From positions 7,936,001 through 8,000,000 of the forward strand of contig CP126193.1 in NCBI GenBank assembly GCA_030272155.1: DNA of 64,000 bases, given 5' to 3'. Source of the DNA: Tetradesmus obliquus. Taxonomy: Eukaryota; Chlorophyta; Chlorophyceae; Sphaeropleales; Scenedesmaceae. A program made the position numbers and the translations under genes. Positions 1 to 10,476 of this stretch are shown piece by piece. Numbering within the stretch: the stretch's first letter is position 1; each line of letters begins with the position of its first letter. A model generated the notes under the pieces. That model had not been told where the DNA came from and did no database searches. It was given only the letters and a program-made list of their open reading frames with translations.

Positions 1-486
1 GTGAATTTACAATTGCGTGAATCTCCTCGCTGCTGGGTGCTGTCCCGTGTTGAAGGCACGTCAAAGGCACGCATGTCTGGATGCGACGCTGTTCAGACTG
101 CAGGATAACTTTCTACAGGCAACATGGTTATTTTGATTAGTCTTTGTGCCTGCCGCTGATGGGTTGCCAGGTCATCAGTACGGACCTGTCACTTCCCTTT
201 CAATCAGGGGCCTCAGGGCTTGGAGGTGGCCAGACGGAACGTCTCAGACGATTGGCTGCGTATGTCCTGTTGGCCAAGCCTGTCTGCCCAGATTCACAGA
301 ACTGCTTACAAACGTCGTGCCTGCCTATTGTTTGCGTTGTTTGCTGCATCCCTGCATCCTTTTGCTGTGGTGAGGCTTGCACTCTGTTGCTGCTGCTGCT
401 ACTACTGCAGCTGTTGCTGCTGCGCTGCCAGCACCACTACGGCTTGATCGAACTTACTCAGCTGCCTGGTAACAACTGTTCTGCAG
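1..486. other. Upstream region, no gene recognised
   Basis: No open frame here shows a known family or a consistent exon chain. The last bases before the phosphoglycolate phosphatase ATG read ctgcag|ATG, a good 3' splice site. Part of this stretch may therefore be a 5' UTR exon plus a leader intron of that gene. A short CTG run lies near 385-425. Confidence 0.4.
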
Positions 487-1382
487 ATGCTGGCTTCCAG
501 GATCGGCACTAGTCTGCGTCAGTGTGCCGCCATCCGTGCTGGCAGCAGAATGGTGTGTCAGGCAGCTACGCCAGCTGTGCAGCAGGCGGCAGCGCCGCGT
601 CTGTTAGACGAGCAATCAGGACCCAAGGTGCTGCAGCAGCTGGACACCATCATTTTTGACTGTGATGGTACGTACTGTATGGCAGTGTCGCACACCCGGC
701 AGCTGCAACGTGGCATGAGTATGAGACACACATGATGGATCACTCTTGCCAAGGAAGGTTGACCCAAGTGGTCCTGCTGCAACAAGTCAGCGTTAAAGGT
801 GTTGTAACTGGTAACATGCAGCTGCACTGAGTGTCCTGGCCGTGCTGTAGGTGTGCTGTGGCGTGGCAGTGACACCTTCACCAACGCAGTGGAGGTAGGC
901 AGACAGACCACCACACCACACAATGAAGTCACAACTGGCGCACCCAAGTGACGAACCATAGCGTCATCATCATCATGTTACCCATCAGGCCATAGAATCA
1001 ACGCCATAGTGTCAAAAAGATTTGCTGACCGAGTCGCATGCAGTGCTGCGTGCAGTGGGTTGCTGGCTGTACCCATGTGTGCCCGGTGACTGGCACTCAT
1101 GCACACACTGCACCCGCATGCTGCTGCACACTGGGCTCCTGTCTAAGCACTGCATTGTGTACTGTTCCAACACCATTGCGAGCAAAGTCATTGGCTTTGT
1201 CACGTCAGGATTACTAAAAGAGCAGGCAGCATAACACCTTGCTGCTGTGTCCTGCAGGCTCTGCATGTGATGCGGCAGCAGGGCAAGCGGCTGCTGTTTG
1301 TGACCAACAACAGCAGCAAGAGCCGCGCGCAGTACGTGAAGAAGTTCCAGTCACTAGGCATGCAAGTGGACAGCAGCGAGGT

Positions 1383-1432
<50 letters not shown>

Positions 1433-2710
1433 CTGCTGCTCAACATCAAGTGCTCACATGTGTTTTGCAGGGCAGCCTCCTAGGAGGTCACAGTGACGAG
1501 CAGCAGCAACTGTAACTTGCATGCCACAGGTGCAGCACATTACAACCTAGACAGCAATAAAGCATAGGCTGCACCAGCACATCACATAAGATCAAAGCAG
1601 GCGTGCCCTGGCAGTCAGTGGCATGTACTGCTCGGCGCGATTGCAGGCCTATGCTGCTGCTCACACTTGCCGGGTGCTTGCTGCCCCTGCTGCCACGTAG
1701 ATTGTGTCATCATCCTATACAGCTGCAGCCTACCTCTCCAGCATAGGCTTTGGCCAGTCGCTGCAGCCGGGCAAGCATGTGCTGCTGCTGGGCAGCCAGG
1801 GCACTGCAGATGAGCTGGCAGCTGCAGGGCTGCAGGTGCTGGACGCAAAGCAGCTGCAGCTGCCAGTTCTGGACTCTGTCGATGCAATGCTGCAGATGCA
1901 GGTGAGCATGCCCGGCACACTGCCAGCTGAAGAACATGTTGGGCTGGGGGCAGCAGCGGCTGCAGTGTTGCTGGTACAGCGTCCAGCAAGTAGTACTGTG
2001 TGCAGGTGACAGTGCAGCTAGATGAGCTGACAGCCGGTGTTGGTGGCTGGAAAGGCCTTGCTGGGTGCCAAGCTGCCAGAAATCGTTCTACGTGAAATCC
2101 CTATTGCTGCGCTGCTGTCACTATTCTGCTGTCGGTACAAAACGTGTTGCTATGTTGCGTATGGTGTTGCCGCCTTGCAGCTTGATGAGCGGATAGGCGC
2201 TGTGGTGCTTGGCTGGGACTGCCTGTTCAACTATCAGAAGGTGAGGGCAGCCTTGTCTGCTAGTAGAGCTAGCAGTGGGCAGCAGCAGCAAAGGCAGTGA
2301 ATAGCAGGCGCCGCACCAACCGGATGTACCTGGTTTGGGCCATGGTCGAGACGGCTGCGCGACAGTGCGCACTTCACATCTGCAGCACAGTTGGTGTTCA
2401 ATTGTTGCAACACAGATTCAGAACACAGCATATCAGCAAACGTGCATGGCTGTCTAACAGCTGTCCATAGTACAAACCAAGCAGCTGAGGCATGCAGACT
2501 AATGCAGCCTTGCTGCTGCCTCTGCTGGCCTGCCTGCAGCTGGTGTATGCCTCTGCCTGCCTGCGGGAGCTGCCTGGCTGCCTGTACGTGGCCACCAACC
2601 TGGACCACGCCGACTACATCGGCAATGACCGCATGATGCCGGGCACGGGCGCGCTGGTGGCAGCGCTGCAGGTGGCCTCAGGAGTGGAGCCGGTGAGCTG
2701 GCCTGCGCGC

Positions 2711-2741
<31 letters not shown>

Positions 2742-3653
2742 TTGCCACACACACAGATATGGAACTGCGTGTGGTTCTTTTGCAACGCTGCCAGTTGGAC
2801 CTTGCACGCGGGAGCGCACTGCAAGGTTTGCTCGTTGCTTCTTTCATGCTGTTCATGGCTGTAAGCAGCGCTGGCCTTCGTGTAAGCCATACCTTTCGGC
2901 ATTGCCAGCGCTGGTGGGCGCGTGCCGCGGCCAGAGCCTTGCGTGCTGGTCGTGCTGCGCAGGTAAATGTCGGCAAGGGCGGCGCCTGGCTGTTCCCGTA
3001 CCTGCTGGCCAAGTTCCAGCTGCAGCCCTCCCGCACAGCAGTGGTGGGCGACAGGCTGGACACTGACATAGCCATGGGCAAGCAGGGCGGCCTGGTCACA
3101 CTGCTGCCGCTGACTGGTGAGCTGGGCCCGATGCCACCCAGGCGATGGTGTCATTGTGCTTGTGTTTACGGACGTGCGTGTGGTGGCTGCCTGTGATCAC
3201 TGCAATTGCGACCGTGACAGTCTGTGCCGCAGTGTCAGCGGTTGATACTGGTGTATACAAGTCTACCTGTCTAGAGCTAGTGCCTGTCCAGGAGTGTGTG
3301 CAATCGCCCTTGGCAGCAGCCTGCTGAAGCCCAACAGTTGGCCTGCCTTAAGTTGCTTGCCGGATTGAAGAAACTCATGATCAGGGCAGTGATGGTTGTA
3401 CATTGGCAAGCGCTGGCGGTTCTGCTTGCCAATTTTTCACAGGCAGGACAGTGCAAGCCGGCAGCACACTGGTGTTGTGTTCTGACTTCGCAGGTGGCAC
3501 GTATGACATCGATCAAAAAGCAACCAAAACTTTCGCTTGTTGACATTCGCAGGTGTGACCACGATGCAAGGTGCACTGTCTGCAGCCTCCAGGGAGCAGC
3601 CAGACTTCATCATGCCCAGCGTGGCTGCGCTGGCTGGCCTGCCATCCAGCTGA
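487..3653 (+). CDS. PGP1: Phosphoglycolate phosphatase, chloroplast type (HAD family)
   Basis: Eight exons: 487-667, 851-894, 1258-1380, 1701-1901, 2181-2240, 2540-2692, 2963-3116, 3553-3653. All phases agree, giving about 338 residues, close to plant and algal PGPs. The enzyme hydrolyses 2-phosphoglycolate to glycolate, the first step of photorespiration, in the chloroplast stroma. HAD motif I is FDCDGVLWRG, with the nucleophile and acid Asp at about residues 58 and 60, split by intron 1. Motif II is LFVTNNSSKSR (near 88-98). The last motif is VVGDRLDTDIAMGKQGG (near 281-297). The cap-domain segment VGWDCLFNYQK-like is present as VLGWDCLFNYQK. The first ~45 residues (MLASRIGTSLRQCAAIRAGS...) look like a transit peptide, which supports this ATG. 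Family and exon structure are seen; localisation is inferred. Confidence 0.93.
1384..1430 (+). repeat. (AGC)n microsatellite in PGP intron 3
   Basis: About 15 uninterrupted AGC units start right at the donor site (GTGAGC) of the third PGP intron. Similar triplet runs recur in introns and exons across the window. Confidence 0.95.
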
Positions 3654-4494
3654 CAGTTGTGAAGCAGATCCAGCAGCTTGCAGTGTGCTCACCTTGAGCA
3701 CAGGGTGTATGGGCAGGTGCAGCTTTCTTGCATTCTTTGCGGTGCTTTGCTTCTAAAGGCATTCGGCAGGCCTGGGATGCACTGCAGACCACTGGCAGTG
3801 GTCTGACCAGCAGTACTAGTGAAGCCAGCACAACAGCAGTGCTGCGATGCTGATGGTGTTTGTATCGGAATGCCTTATGTATGCGTTAGCATCACATATG
3901 TTTGAAACGTACAGCGAGTATAACCGCCTATTTGTGCGGCACATGCTGATGTGGCCTGTCTGACTTTGCTGCCAGGTGGGCGATGTCACGGCGCTGTCAA
4001 AGCGAAGCACGGCATGCAGCAGGGCGGCTGCTGCTGCCTTAAGCGTGTCGCTGTCTCGCCTATGCTCTCTCTGGAGGGCTGTGGTGGCCTCGACTTGACC
4101 ATTTCCCGCGTCTTTGTATGCGGGCTTGCCTGAGAGTACTGGCGCCTGCTGGCGCGGTACTAACGGATTAGATCCTATTTCCAGTGAGATAAGACGCAAC
4201 CAGCAGGCAGACCATAGCCTGAACGCGGGATTCCCCTTGCTCCTTTGGAGCGTGTGGCAGACATTGCACGGTCAGCTAGGTCTTGCACAAGATGCTGCAA
4301 GCGATGCATTCATCGTAAAGAAAGCATGGTGGGCGTGCATGCCTCATGGTAATTTGAGTTAGTGTAAGTGTGGTTCATGGCTGGTCACTGGCTCCTGGCC
4401 CAGGTCGTTGGCAGCCCTGGCCTTTCTTGGAATGCCATCAAAGTTTCATACATACATCAGTTACTTATGTGGGCAGATGTAAGGCTGGCATAGG
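3654..4494. other. Intergenic / 3' UTR of PGP and 5' UTR of the RRM gene
   Basis: No gene is supported. A TGTAA motif, the usual chlorophyte poly(A) signal, lies at 4363-4367, about 710 bases after the PGP stop. It could end that transcript, but sits only 128 bases before the next ATG. Confidence 0.4.
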
Positions 4495-6375
4495 ATGCAG
4501 CAGCAGCAGGAATCAGACATGCAGCAGGTTGCTCGCCACAGCAACCTGTATGTCGCAAATTTGCCCACATCTGTTGACAATGAGCCTGCACTTCGAAACC
4601 TCTTTTCAGCTTACGGCCAAATCGAGAGTTGTCGACTGGTTCGCAACTCACGGGGCGACGGCAAGGGGAGCTTCGCTTTCGTAAAGTTCAGCAGCATAGA
4701 TGAGGCGCTGGCAGCCATAGCTGCACTCAACAATGCTCAGGTCGGCAGCTCAGTGCTGGAGGTGAAAGTGGCGGACGCAGATGCAGGTAGGCCTCGGCTG
4801 AGTGGGATTGCATGTCAGCAAAATACAAAGCTCCTCCTGGTCTTGCCTATGTACTTAGGCTTTTTCTGCGATGGCTCCACAGGCGATAGGAACCCGGAGC
4901 TGCTGGCTCCGCCCTCTGATAATCTCTACGCCAAGAACCTGCCCACCACGCTCACTGAGGATGAGCTGAGAGCGCTGTTCAGCCCTTATGGCTCCGTGAT
5001 GGAGTGCCGCGTGCTGCACAGTGGCACGGGGCGGGACACTGCGGGCGTGGGCGCGGGTGCGTTGGTGCGCATGGCGACCATGGAGGAGGCAGCGCAGGCC
5101 ATCGCTCACCTGCACAATCAGCGGCTCGCGGGCTCAGTGATGCCGCTGGTGGTGCGGTATGCTGACAGCCAGGAGCAGAAGCAGAAAAAGGTCCAGCGAC
5201 AGCAGAGACAGCAGTACCCCAGGTACCCAGCCCCTGGGTCCTATGGGCACCCGGCAATGGCTGCTGGAAGCCCGTATCACCATCACCAGCACGCAGAGCA
5301 CATGGGCTACTACAGTCCAGGTGCGCCTGGTGCGTACAGCAGCAACATGTCACAGTGCGGCAGCAGAGTTGTGATTTCAACGTCTGTCTGCAAGACAATA
5401 ACAGATAAGCAGCAGCACCTTTCTGATGCAAAGCGGTGCTTGTGCCCTCACGTCACATGCTGTGCAAGCCTGGGCGCCTTTGGCACTGTGCTGATACAGC
5501 AGCTGGACATTTGATGGTGTTGGTGCCTATTTCACTGTGCAATCATCACTTGAACACAGTAGCAGCATTGTACAATCACAATCGTCTCTGGTTCCTTACA
5601 GTGTGCCTGTTACCTTGTCTTGCTGCAACCTCCTTCTTTGTCTGCAGTGTCGCCTGCAGCAGCAGCATATGGCAGCGGCGGAGGCGGCATGTGCAGCGTG
5701 TACATCAAGTACCTGCCAGAAGTGGTGCGTGTGACATTGGAAACCAGGGGCAGCCAGCAGCTGCATGATTTCAGCAGCAGCAATCACGACAACAGCAGAT
5801 GTAGTGGGCGGCGGACCAGAGCAGTGGGGGCAGCAGCAGCAGCAGCAGCGGCGGCAAAACAACAGCGGCAGGCGAGCAAGCCTTTGCTGTGGCTTTGCAG
5901 CTGTTGCCGGATGGCGAACATCAGCTTGGACAGTGTGTGTGCAGCACATGGCTGCTGCTGCAGCGATTGCTATAGCAGCTGCATTGCCAGAAGCAGCATG
6001 TGCATGCAGCTCCTGCTAAGCCTGCACGACGTGCCTTGCCCAGGGGGGTGTACATCATGTGGCCTGCCTTGCTTCAGCTGCTGTGGAACTCGCAGGTATT
6101 GCTGCTGCGCTGACCTGCCTCGACTGACGCGCTGCCTGCTGCTGCATTGCCACATGCAGACCGACCGGCTGTGGCTGTACGAGAAGTTTGCGCCGTTTGG
6201 CGCGGTGCTGAGCGTCAAGGTGCTGCTCAACGAGGCGGGGCTGTGCAAGGGCGTGGGCTTCATCAACTACGGCGACCAAGACGCGGCGCAGCGCGCGGTG
6301 GCGGCCATGAACGGCATGCCCATGGGCGGCGACAAGCGCCTGCACGTGGCGCTGCAGACGCAGCGCAGCCGCTAG
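4495..6375 (+). CDS. RNA-binding protein with three RRM domains (ELAV/CELF-like layout)
   Basis: Four exons: 4495-4786, 4883-5320, 5648-5724, 6160-6375; phases agree, about 340 residues. RRM1 has RNP2 NLYVANLP and RNP1 GSFAFVKF. RRM2 has NLYAKNLP and a degenerate RNP1 (AGALVRM). A low-complexity linker follows, rich in Gln, Tyr, Pro and His, with a HHHQH run. RRM3 has RNP2 VYIKYLP and RNP1 KGVGFINY and ends almost at the C-terminus. Two tandem RRMs, a linker and a C-terminal third RRM is the layout of ELAV/CELF proteins and of the C3 subunit of Chlamydomonas CHLAMY1. Such proteins bind U/UG-rich mRNA elements and control stability or translation. Intron 3 (435 bases) cuts RRM3 just after RNP2. 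The first intron is 96 bases and lacks in-frame stops, so its retention would still give an open frame. Orthology to C3 is inference. Confidence 0.88.
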
Positions 6376-9300
6376 CGCGCGCCTGCGGCGCGCAGGCAGC
6401 TGCTGCGGTCGGCGCTGCGCCAGAGCATGCAGCGCCAGCACAGCAGCAGCTGGAGGCGTGCTGCAGGCAGCAGCTGGCCAGTTGGGATGGCTGGCAAGCA
6501 GCTGCCTGCCTGCATGCTGGAGGCGGGAGGGTGGCGGTACGTGGTTGGCGTGGCCGCAGTGCGGAACGCATTCGATGCGAGATCACACAGCGTTTTGTTA
6601 GGGGCAGCCGGAACGTTTGGAGCAGGGGGCCGGCTGCTATGCTTTTTTGTACCTTTTTGACCAGCACTACCTTGACTTGCAACCTTGTATGACTGTTTGT
6701 TTGTTGGCCATGTTGGGCCGCAGGCAGCCGCAATCACCTGTGCGCATTGACCGTGCCGAGCTGCCGCACGCGTCGCCGCTCGCGCGCTGCTGCTTGGGGG
6801 CAGCAGCAGCACTGCGCACTGCTGCTGCTGCCGCCCATTGTCTGCAGCGCTGCGTCGGCGTTGCTGCGGCAGCTGGCTGCCCTGACCATCACCTTCACTT
6901 GAACCTGTCTTTCAGCCTTGGGGGCGTTGGCGTATGGGTTCGGTGTGCAGCAGCCTGCACTCACCAGGCGATCACGCCGCATGTGTGCAGGCTTGCCGCG
7001 AAGCTGTGGGGGTTGGGAGCGGGGACAGCATCAGCATGTGCTTTACCGTTGGCGCGGTGCTCGTAGTGCCTGCCAGGTGTTGCAAGCCTGAGTGCTTGCG
7101 GACCGGGGGTGGGGTGTGACAGACTGGATTGTATGGCCATGGCCACCTCACTTGACTGCAGGATTGTCTTTGGCTTTGTTGAGCCGTTTTGTGTGTAGGG
7201 CCGCCAATGTTTGCCTGCATCTTATGTATGCTGCTCTGCCATTGTCATGCCGTGTGTTCCCGTCTGCTGCACAAGCATGGGGCTCTGTTCAACAGGAGGC
7301 ACTAATGGGCAGGTGGCGGTGTCCCCGTGCCTGGTTGCATGGGCATTCGCTGTATATGCCGGCTGCAGGACTGCATGTATGGCATGCAGCTTCGGGTGTT
7401 GCAGGACCATACACACAGCTGCAGGGTGGTACTGAGGCAGGAGGGTGTGCCTGAGCAGCAGGGCTGCAAGCTGCTGCACACTTTCATCGGGGTGCATCGC
7501 CTGTTGTGCCACCTGTGAGCTGGTGAGACAGCAGGCTGGGGTGTGCGTGCATGATGTGCTGCTGCTGCTGCTGCTTGTGTCAGCGTGCATGGTAGGATGG
7601 GCTGTGTGCGAGATGACTGTGTGAGTGCTGCTGGCGCAAGGTTGCGCGCACAGCAGGCAGCTTGGTCTGGTCCTGTGCACGTGTGGGCAGGGGTCCAGGC
7701 GCTTCACTGCACACAGAGCACCGCATCGAGGGTGTGTGTAGTCTTGAGCTGTGCCACTGCGCACCGCAGCTACAGAAACGCACATGGGGTTGGGGTTGTC
7801 GCCTGTGTTTGCAGGGTTTGGGTATTGTCTGGTGCTGAGCGGCGCGAGAGCTGCAAGCCGCACGATGGCGCGACGGGCCTAGCGCTGCCTGCTGTACTGC
7901 AGCGGTGGCCACCCTGCGGCAGCGTTGCCCCTGCCTGTGCGCTGCAGTGCACTGCCGGGGCGCGGGGCCTGCTCTGCGTAGTGCCTGGCAGCGCTGTGTA
8001 GCCCCTTCATTATCATCGCAGTGTGAGCCGCCTGAGTGCGGCTCCGTGTACTGCTGGCAGGCCTGTCCTGGCCTGCTGCATGTTTGCTTATGTCAGCAGC
8101 CACGGCATGGTGGCATGTGCTGTGCCAGCGGCTGCAGGGAGCACTGCTGCACCATGCGCCAAGCATTCCTGTGACACTGCAGGCTTTGTGTTTGGCCTTT
8201 TGCTATCTGTCTAGCATGCGTGCTGTGGCGACATCACATCAGGCGATCGCCGCATGTGTTGGCTGTGCCTATGCTGCTGCGCCTTGCTTTGTCCAATGCA
8301 TTGTTGCCGTCAGGTACCTAGGCACGCCTAGGACAGTAGTTCTGTTAATGGTAGGGCGCTCTTTGTGCGCTGCGTTGCATAGCGGCGCACAGCAACAGCA
8401 TGTTGCTGCAGATTGTGCAGTCGGTGTTGTCACCAACTGGTTGCATGGGCAAGCTGGTGGGTACCTGGCTGCACTTGTGGCGCAGGGTTCACTGTATGTT
8501 CATGTGCCCTGCAGCTGGCGTCCCTCCCATCGTGTGCTGGGCACTGAGCAGGGTGGCTGCGATCAACAGCTGAGGGCCTTGGTTGGTGCAACATGAGTAC
8601 ACAGCATGCCACGTGCATTGCAGGCGGCGTGGTGTGGTGAGGCGCGGCGTGATTCTTGTTGTAAACTGTGTGCGACCATGCAATCATGGCGGGTGGCAAG
8701 TTTGACCAACTCCACGCGTGGGCCGTGCAGGTTAGGTGCTGTGGTGGGTGCGCCGCGTGTGGCGCCTTCGATGACTTGCGTGGGTGGCGGGTGCCTCTGC
8801 TGTTTCCTGACCAAGCGTCGAGTCAGCAGAGGTCCGCTTGTTTGCTGAAATAAAGCAACCTGCGGCATGGGGTTTCCCGTGACAGCAGCACTGCCTCCCT
8901 GGTTTGACCAGACAAGCTTGTTACTTGCTGGCAACTGCTTGCATGCTGTTCAAGCTTGGTACAAACGGCTCTATGCAGGGGCCTAGCAGTTTGGCCGGGT
9001 GTCAACTGCATGACATGTGATGGTATCATGACAAGCCTGACCCGTGACATAGCAGGAGACGTGCTAGCCGTTGTTGGTGTTTGACACATTGCCATGTTGC
9101 CTTATGTAGAGGCATTGAGCTCGCACATGTGTGTGCTGCATGGCATGCCGCAGCGCACAATTTGCATGGCAGCCTGTACAGCAGCATTGTGGAAGAAGTG
9201 GTGCTCGCTGCTGGCCTGTATGTGATGGGCTGCATCAGCATGGCACATTGACAGTCACGCTGCCGATTGTGGCTCATTTGCCTGTGGGCTAATGCACAGC

Positions 9301-10476
9301 CTGCTGGGCTATCTTGGCCCGAGTGCTGTCGCCTGTCATGCCTTTAGCTTGAACTATTGGCAAAGCTTCCGCTGCAGGACTGTCCATTTTCCATTCCAAA
9401 CAAAGACAACAGCAATGGCGCGGCATGCATCTGTTTGTGCTGCTCATGGTGCCATGGTAGTTGCGGCTGTGCCGCCTCCTCTCCCTGCCACACGCCATGG
9501 CATCCGCTTTTGGGGCGGTGCTGTGCAGCCAGCCAGTAGTGTGCAGTGTCGCAGATGGGTTGGCGGTGTTGGGTTCCAGCTATTGTTACAGCAGATGTTG
9601 ACTTCAGATGTGTGTGCGTGTGTGTGCAGCTGCCAGCCAGGGCTGCTGTGTGCTTGTGGCGGAGCTAGCAGCGTCACCAGCAGGCGCTGCAGCACCTGGG
9701 TCATGCTGTGCTTGAGGCGAGCTATGCAGATTGCTGACGCCAACACACTGTGATGGATGGTCTGCAGCTGTGGTGCCAGGGCAAGCTCTTTGGTAGCGTG
9801 CTGGTGCTGTGGCCTCTGTGTGCTTGTGCATGCTTCGCAGCATGCCATGCTAGCAGTGCTAGCAAGGCATCTGGGGATTTTGCCTGCAAAGCCAGCTGCT
9901 GGTTGTCTTGAGAACATTGGAATGTACAAGTGTTTGAAGTGTTGTATCTTTCTGATGTACTGCTGAATGTGGTACAAGGTTATGGTCAACAGCCTTGGTA
10001 ATGCTTGGGGACTGCTCACTGCTGTGTTTTGCTCCGTCCTGCTGGTGGCCAGAGCGGCTATGCTTCATGAAGCTTGATCAAGCTCAGCTCCAGCTACATG
10101 CTGCGGTGCACCCATTGCACGCCAGCACTGCTGCTTCCCACAATCTCATCGTCACTGCCAGTGACTGTTACCGGCAGCCTACCAAGCAGGCTGCATGTTG
10201 CATTGTGCTTGTGCTTGTAATGAATGCAATCGGCAACTTTCTTTATAAGCAGGTGCAGGAGGTATCCCAAAAAAACTGCTGTTGATACTCCCAGCAGCAC
10301 AGCCAGCATCGGCAAGTGAGGGCCACAAGCCAGGGCGTGGTGTGTCACAAAGATACACCAGCGATGCCGCAGTCGCTGCTAATTCAATGCCTGCCAAGCA
10401 GTAATCCAACCAGTACGACTAGTCCTTGTTGCCGCAGTTGCGCAACCCGCACACAAAGCTTCCTCGTGAGCAGTGA
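6376..10476. other. 4.1-kb stretch without a supportable gene
   Basis: I find no chain of exons with consistent phases and no family motif on either strand. The + strand is rich in T and G with many short TG runs (for example near 9609-9628), as are the introns of the + strand genes. Part may be a long 3' UTR of the RRM gene. Candidate poly(A) motifs are TGTAA near 8657 and AATAAA near 8849. A minus-strand frame near 10273-10350 encodes one hydrophobic segment (VLLGVSTAVFLGYLLHLL) just past the end of the next minus-strand gene; I could not connect it by splicing. Confidence 0.45.

Noticed and set aside
1017-1260. Overlapping frames on both strands inside PGP intron 2
   Set aside because: They fall between two exons that join exactly in phase and match HAD motifs.
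8309-8333. CCTAGG...CCTAGG inverted repeat as a mobile-element end or attachment site
   Set aside because: Too short, with no matching partner, no target duplication and no transposase frame nearby.
9444-10019. 191-residue minus-strand open frame in the 4.1-kb gap
   Set aside because: His/Gln/Thr-rich with no motif, and the shape expected of an antisense frame in TG-rich DNA. No partner exons fit.
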